Source of the DNA: Magnetococcales bacterium
Lineage (GTDB): Bacteria > Pseudomonadota > Magnetococcia > Magnetococcales > Magnetaquicoccaceae
Direction: 5' to 3'
Assembly: GCA_015233035.1 (NCBI GenBank)
Contig: JADFYM010000010.1
Span: 1 to 35,253 of the forward strand
DNA length: 35,253 bases
Within the stretch, counting starts at the first letter, position 1, and each line of letters opens with the position of its first letter. A program made the translations under genes and the position numbers. Positions 31,446 through 35,253 of this stretch are shown piece after piece. Below the pieces are notes generated by a model. That model saw only the letters and a list, made by a program, of their open reading frames with translations, searched no databases and was not told the DNA's origin.

Positions 31446-32402
31446 CTACGCTCGCAGTGATTCCGGGAGGGGAAAGACGAGATTTTCTTTGTTCACCGAG
31501 AGCAGTTCCACCGGTTCGACGGGTGCGGCGTGCAGATTGCCGCCCGGTGCAAGCGCAGCCAACAACTGGTCGATCAAAATTTCCGGTGACGAAGCCCCGG
31601 CGGTAATGCCGAGGCATCGCACCCCCGGCAACCATTCGGGTCGTACATCCTGGGCCGATTCGATCAGGTAGGTCGTCACCCCGGCTTGTGTGGCCACCTC
31701 TTTCAATCGATTGGAATTGCTGCTGTTGGGTGCGCCCAACACCAGAATCAGATCACACGATTGGGCCAACGCCTTGACCGCATTTTGCCGATTCTGGGTG
31801 GCATAACAGATATCCTCGCGTGCTGGTCCCACCATATCCGGGAACCGCTCTTGCAGGGCAGAGACGATGTGGGCCGTTTCGTCCAGCGAGAGGGTGGTCT
31901 GGGTGATATAGGCGATGCGTTGGCCGGTTGACCGGGAGCCAAGCTCCGGCAAACCGGCCACATCCGCCTTCTGGGCGACCAGCAACATGCGACCGGGCGG
32001 CAACTGTCCCAGGGTGCCATCCACCTCGGGATGACCGGGATGACCGATCAGGATCACCTGGTAGCCCGCCCGGTCGAGCCGATCCGCCTGCCGATGCACC
32101 TTGCTCACCAGGGGACAGGTGGCATCCAGAACCCGCAAGGCGCGTCGGTTGCCCTCCGCCGCGACGGCCTTGGACACCCCATGGGCGGAAAAGATGACGG
32201 TGGCCCCGTCGGGAACTTCCGCCAATTCATGGACAAAGACGGCTCCCTGGCGGCGCAACGCCTCCACCACCCAGCGGTTGTGGACAATTTCGTGGCGCAC
32301 ATAAACAGGGGCACCAAACTTTTCCAGTGCCCGCTCCACAATGGCGATGGCCCGTTCCACCCCCGCGCAAAAACCGCGCGGCTCCGCCAGTACCACACGC
32401 AT
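31446..32402 (-). CDS. ispH: 4-hydroxy-3-methylbut-2-enyl diphosphate reductase
   Basis: The last enzyme of the MEP isoprenoid pathway, a 4Fe-4S protein making IPP and DMAPP. It has 318 residues. The three cluster cysteines are C12 (RGFCAGV), C96 (DATCPLVSK) and C199 (DICYATQNRQ). The substrate-binding histidines H41 and H74 (FSAHGVS), H124 and the catalytic E126 (HPGHPEVDGT) are all present, as is the late SSNSNRLKEVA block. The ATG at 32402 has AAGGA eight nt upstream. Its 3' end converges with the Rpn gene, 56 nt away. Confidence 0.97.
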   Translation of the reverse strand: MRVVLAEPRGFCAGVERAIAIVERALEKFGAPVYVRHEIVHNRWVVEALRRQGAVFVHELAEVPDGATVIFSAHGVSKAVAAEGNRRALRVLDATCPLVSKVHRQADRLDRAGYQVILIGHPGHPEVDGTLGQLPPGRMLLVAQKADVAGLPELGSRSTGQRIAYITQTTLSLDETAHIVSALQERFPDMVGPAREDICYATQNRQNAVKALAQSCDLILVLGAPNSSNSNRLKEVATQAGVTTYLIESAQDVRPEWLPGVRCLGITAGASSPEILIDQLLAALAPGGNLHAAPVEPVELLSVNKENLVFPLPESLRA

Positions 32403-32614
32403 TTCGTGATTCCTTTCCCCCGATTACACAGCCAACGGCATCCATGGGCCGCGATTATGGCGCGACGCTGGCGAAAAAGCCAGGTGCTTCCCATTTTGGA
32501 CGTGGATGCGCAACAACCACTCTGGCACAAGAGGTGTCGGGCGACCAGCAGGGACCGGTGCTGGTATTCCTTGCGGGTGCCGTGTAATGTGCGGCCTTGT
32601 TGGTGGTGATGCCA

Positions 32615-35253
32615 TCATCTGTCTTTTCGCCAGTATACGCTTTGGACATCAATGGGCTGTAATTCTTCATGAATCCCACGCTGGGCGCGAAAATCATGGA
32701 TGGCTCTTTTGCAGGGAGGGCACGAGCCATAGTCGTCCACAATAATAAATCCGCCTGGTGACACCTTGTCATAGAGAGGCACCAGGGCATCCATAGTGGA
32801 CTCATACAAGTCGCCATCCAGGCGAAGGACGGCCAACTGCTCAATGGGGGCTATGGGCAGGGTATCCTTGAACCAGCCTTTTAAAAATTTGACGTTGTCG
32901 TCGAGCAGATCATAGCGCGTAAACAGTTCTTTGACTTCCTCCAGAGATACAGCAAGAACAGGAAGCTTGTGCCGGCTGATGTCGAAGCCAGCATCTTCTG
33001 GCAAAGTGGGAACCGGCACACCTTCGAACGAGTCAGCAGCCCAGACGATGCGGTCTGTGACGCCATGTGCCATGAGAATGCCACGCATAAAGATGCAGGA
33101 ACCCCCTCGCCAAATACCCGTTTCAATAAAGTCTCCCTTGATGTTGTCTCTGAGCACAGTTTCAACACAATACTGTATGTTTTCCAGGCGTTTTTTCCCG
33201 ACCATTGTATGAGAAAGCTCTGTAAAATTACGCAAATAATGTGCAGGAATCGGCAATCCTTTTGTGGTATGGTTCATCAAGACAATCGTGTTACCGGTCT
33301 CCTTGCAAGAGAGCAGAGCTTCAAGAATGTGCGGCTGAGTTCGACTGATATTGGGAAATTGCCAATACTCAATCGGCAATTTATTCAATATGCAGTGAAA
33401 AGTGTGCAGTATTCTCAATTCATTTTCTATGTATAACTCGTTCAGCAAGGATTTTTTCAGAAGATTAATATGTTTTTTTGCAAGATCCCCGGTTTCTGCA
33501 GGATGCGATGGACGGGGATTTTCTTGTGTGTGCAAGGAGATTATGTTGGTTGTGACTTCTACCGACAGCGGTTTTATGACTTCTGGTGGGCGGGTTGAGC
33601 GTGTTCGGTCCGCATGACACCAAATCCGCCACATCTCTTGCCAGGCTTTGGTGAGGTTGTTGGCGAACCGTGGGGCATCAAAGAGAGGTGATCGCAGGAC
33701 CTGTTGCCGCAACCCGGCCCGCAAGGTGGCCAGACCGGGCAGGTCATTGGCAAAATCGACGGCTTTGCGTACATAATCGTCCACATCGGTGGCAATCCAA
33801 TCGGGCAGGCCCGCATGGGTCAGTATCGTCTCACCCTGATGGGAGAGAAAGCGGTTGCCTTTTTTGGTCAGGACGGGCACGCCCATCCATAATCCTTCGA
33901 CGCTGGTTGTTCCGCCCGGAAAGGGAAACGGATCCAACGCCAGGTCCACCCGGTTGTAGGCTGCCAGATACTGTTCCCTTGTCTGCGGACCCTCCAGAAT
34001 TAACCTCTCCGAGGCAATTTGAGCTTGCTGGAATTGCTCCATGATCTTGAATCGCATTTTTGCATCGGCAAATGCCACATTCTTGAGAAATAATCGACTG
34101 TCTGGCACGGACAGCAAAATTCTTGCCCAACAGGCGACCACGGCAGCAGTCACTTTGGAAATCTTGTTGAAACAACCAAACGTGACAAAACCATTGGTGC
34201 AGGCAGGCAATGGGGTGACTGTGAGGGGAAAATCCGGTGGAGTGAAACATAGATAACAGTCCGGCAGATGCCAAGGTTTTTCAACAAAATGCCAACGGTC
34301 ACTGCCGGGCAGGTTGATGGGATCGCCCAGGATATAGTCGATGGCGGCCACGCCGGTGGTCGCAAAGTAACCCAGCCAGGTGACTTGGACGGGGGCAGGT
34401 TTCCAGGCAAACATACCCAGTCGGTTGTGTCCAGTGTGACCGGCAAGATCCATCAGAATGTCTATGGCATCCGATTGAATGAATTGGGCCAATTCGGCAT
34501 CGGACAAACTGTCAACCGTGCGCCAATGGGGAATGCTGGTCTTGAATTTTTGGGTGAGATTATCTTCCTGGCAGAATGTGTCATAGGCGAACAGTTCAAT
34601 ATCCGCTGGATTCAAGGCTTCGACCACCCCTTCCAGAAAATAGCCAACGGGATGATTGCGCAAATCCCCGGAAACCAGTCCCACGCGCAGGCGGCGGTTG
34701 CTGTCAGCAGGGGTCACTGGATGGCTGAATGGCTTTGCCTGGGATGCCACCAGTTCTCCATACTTTCTTGCATCTGCTAGGCTTTCCTCCAGATTCTTGT
34801 CTCCTTGATAATTATGAGTAAATAACAGTCCACTGTGGGCGTGGGCGTAATCGGGGGCGATTGTCAGTGCTTGGTGATAACTCCGTTCAGCCTCGTCCAG
34901 GCGGCCAACATCCTTCAGGAGATTGCCCAGATTGGAGTGGGCCTCGGCATAGTCCGGCTTGACGTGCAGAGCCTGCCGGTAAGACGCCTCGGCCTCCTCG
35001 AAGCGTTTCAACTCGTGCAGGAGATTGCCCAGATTGTAGTGGGCCTCGGCAAAGTCCGGCTCGACGCGCAGAGCCTGCCGGTAAGACGCCTCGGCCTCCT
35101 CGAAGCGTTTCAACTCGTGCAGGAGATTGCCCAGATTGTAGTGGGCCTCGGCAAAGTCCGGCTCGACGCGCAGGGCATGTCGGTAAGACACCTCAGCTTC
35201 CTCGAATCGTTTCAGATCTTGCAGGAGATTGCCCAGATTGTAGTGGGCTTCGG
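32615..35253 (-). CDS. TPR / GT41 (SPINDLY-OGT-like) glycosyltransferase fused to TylF-like methyltransferase, partial
   Basis: The frame is open through the right edge, so the N-terminus is missing; about 878 residues are visible. First come 34-residue TPRs (AEAHYNLGNLL repeats). Next is a GT41 catalytic part: RVGLVSGDLRNHPVGYF, LMDLAGHTGHNRLGMFA, PAPVQVTWLGYFATTG and DPFPFPGGTTSVEGLWMGVP, as in O-GlcNAc transferase-type enzymes that glycosylate proteins from a UDP-sugar. A linker of about 120 residues follows, then a TylF/macrocin O-methyltransferase-like domain of about 210 residues: KGDFIETGIWRGGSCIF for S-adenosylmethionine, then LRLDGDLYESTMDAL and GGFIIVDDYGSC. The linker and methyltransferase DNA is poorer in GC than the TPR-GT part. 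The fusion suggests addition and methylation of a sugar on one target, which is inference. Confidence 0.9.
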   Translation of the reverse strand, partial: EAHYNLGNLLQDLKRFEEAEVSYRHALRVEPDFAEAHYNLGNLLHELKRFEEAEASYRQALRVEPDFAEAHYNLGNLLHELKRFEEAEASYRQALHVKPDYAEAHSNLGNLLKDVGRLDEAERSYHQALTIAPDYAHAHSGLLFTHNYQGDKNLEESLADARKYGELVASQAKPFSHPVTPADSNRRLRVGLVSGDLRNHPVGYFLEGVVEALNPADIELFAYDTFCQEDNLTQKFKTSIPHWRTVDSLSDAELAQFIQSDAIDILMDLAGHTGHNRLGMFAWKPAPVQVTWLGYFATTGVAAIDYILGDPINLPGSDRWHFVEKPWHLPDCYLCFTPPDFPLTVTPLPACTNGFVTFGCFNKISKVTAAVVACWARILLSVPDSRLFLKNVAFADAKMRFKIMEQFQQAQIASERLILEGPQTREQYLAAYNRVDLALDPFPFPGGTTSVEGLWMGVPVLTKKGNRFLSHQGETILTHAGLPDWIATDVDDYVRKAVDFANDLPGLATLRAGLRQQVLRSPLFDAPRFANNLTKAWQEMWRIWCHADRTRSTRPPEVIKPLSVEVTTNIISLHTQENPRPSHPAETGDLAKKHINLLKKSLLNELYIENELRILHTFHCILNKLPIEYWQFPNISRTQPHILEALLSCKETGNTIVLMNHTTKGLPIPAHYLRNFTELSHTMVGKKRLENIQYCVETVLRDNIKGDFIETGIWRGGSCIFMRGILMAHGVTDRIVWAADSFEGVPVPTLPEDAGFDISRHKLPVLAVSLEEVKELFTRYDLLDDNVKFLKGWFKDTLPIAPIEQLAVLRLDGDLYESTMDALVPLYDKVSPGGFIIVDDYGSCPPCKRAIHDFRAQRGIHEELQPIDVQSVYWRKDR
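34966..35169 (-). repeat. Two identical 102-bp tandem repeats in the TPR region
   Basis: 34966-35067 and 35068-35169 are identical over all 102 nt, each coding one 34-residue TPR. The next unit towards the edge (from 35170) and the one before it (up to 34965) are clearly diverged. This points to a very recent duplication or conversion; units may vary in number between strains. Confidence 0.9.

Overview
The window is a GC-rich proteobacterial chromosome segment. Separate nuoC and nuoD genes, an NrnC-type nanoRNase, a three-gene petABC operon and a dapA/smpB neighbourhood all point to the alphaproteobacteria or a lineage branching near them. The unusual G/C-tract repeats and the mix of genes would fit a Magnetococcia-like organism, but no magnetosome gene is present, so that placement is only an inference.

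Layout. On the minus strand, 15034 down to 372 holds a complete 14-gene complex I operon, nuoA-B-C-D-E-F-G-H-I-J-K-L-M-N, tightly packed with short overlaps at its start and wider gaps towards nuoL-M-N. Upstream of it is trmL (tRNA wobble 2'-O-methyltransferase, minus strand). Diverging from trmL is petABC (Rieske protein, cytochrome b, cytochrome c1) on the plus strand, behind a strong sigma70-type promoter. Complex I feeds quinol to the bc1 complex, so 1-18.7 kb is a respiratory-chain block. Next come dapA, a small secreted cytochrome c and smpB (minus).

From about 21 kb the content is more accessory. A minus-strand operon carries a nitroreductase, a P-loop ATPase and a TPR protein; the last two overlap and look like a STAND-type signalling NTPase split over two genes. 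Then come nrnC-folB (minus), an unrecognised helical-repeat protein with a Pro/Lys-rich tail (plus), a large NACHT/STAND-like NTPase with C-terminal pentapeptide repeats whose end is frameshifted by a 5-bp duplication (minus), a divergent Rpn-type PD-(D/E)XK nuclease with a 12-bp VNTR (plus), ispH (minus), and, running off the right edge, a TPR / GT41 glycosyltransferase / TylF-like methyltransferase fusion (minus).

The most striking non-coding signal is two dispersed repeat families. Module A consists of 25-30 bp GC palindromes with ATTAT or AAAG-like centres, in arrays of one to three units. Module B is a 12-14 bp GC hairpin, then a C-rich spacer of about 12 nt, then T8-9 on the transcribed strand, and looks like a conserved terminator cassette. 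They sit at gene ends throughout the window, and one B copy has been absorbed into the coding end of the TPR gene, whose stop codon lies in the hairpin loop. No tRNA, rRNA, CRISPR array or transposase of an insertion sequence was found.
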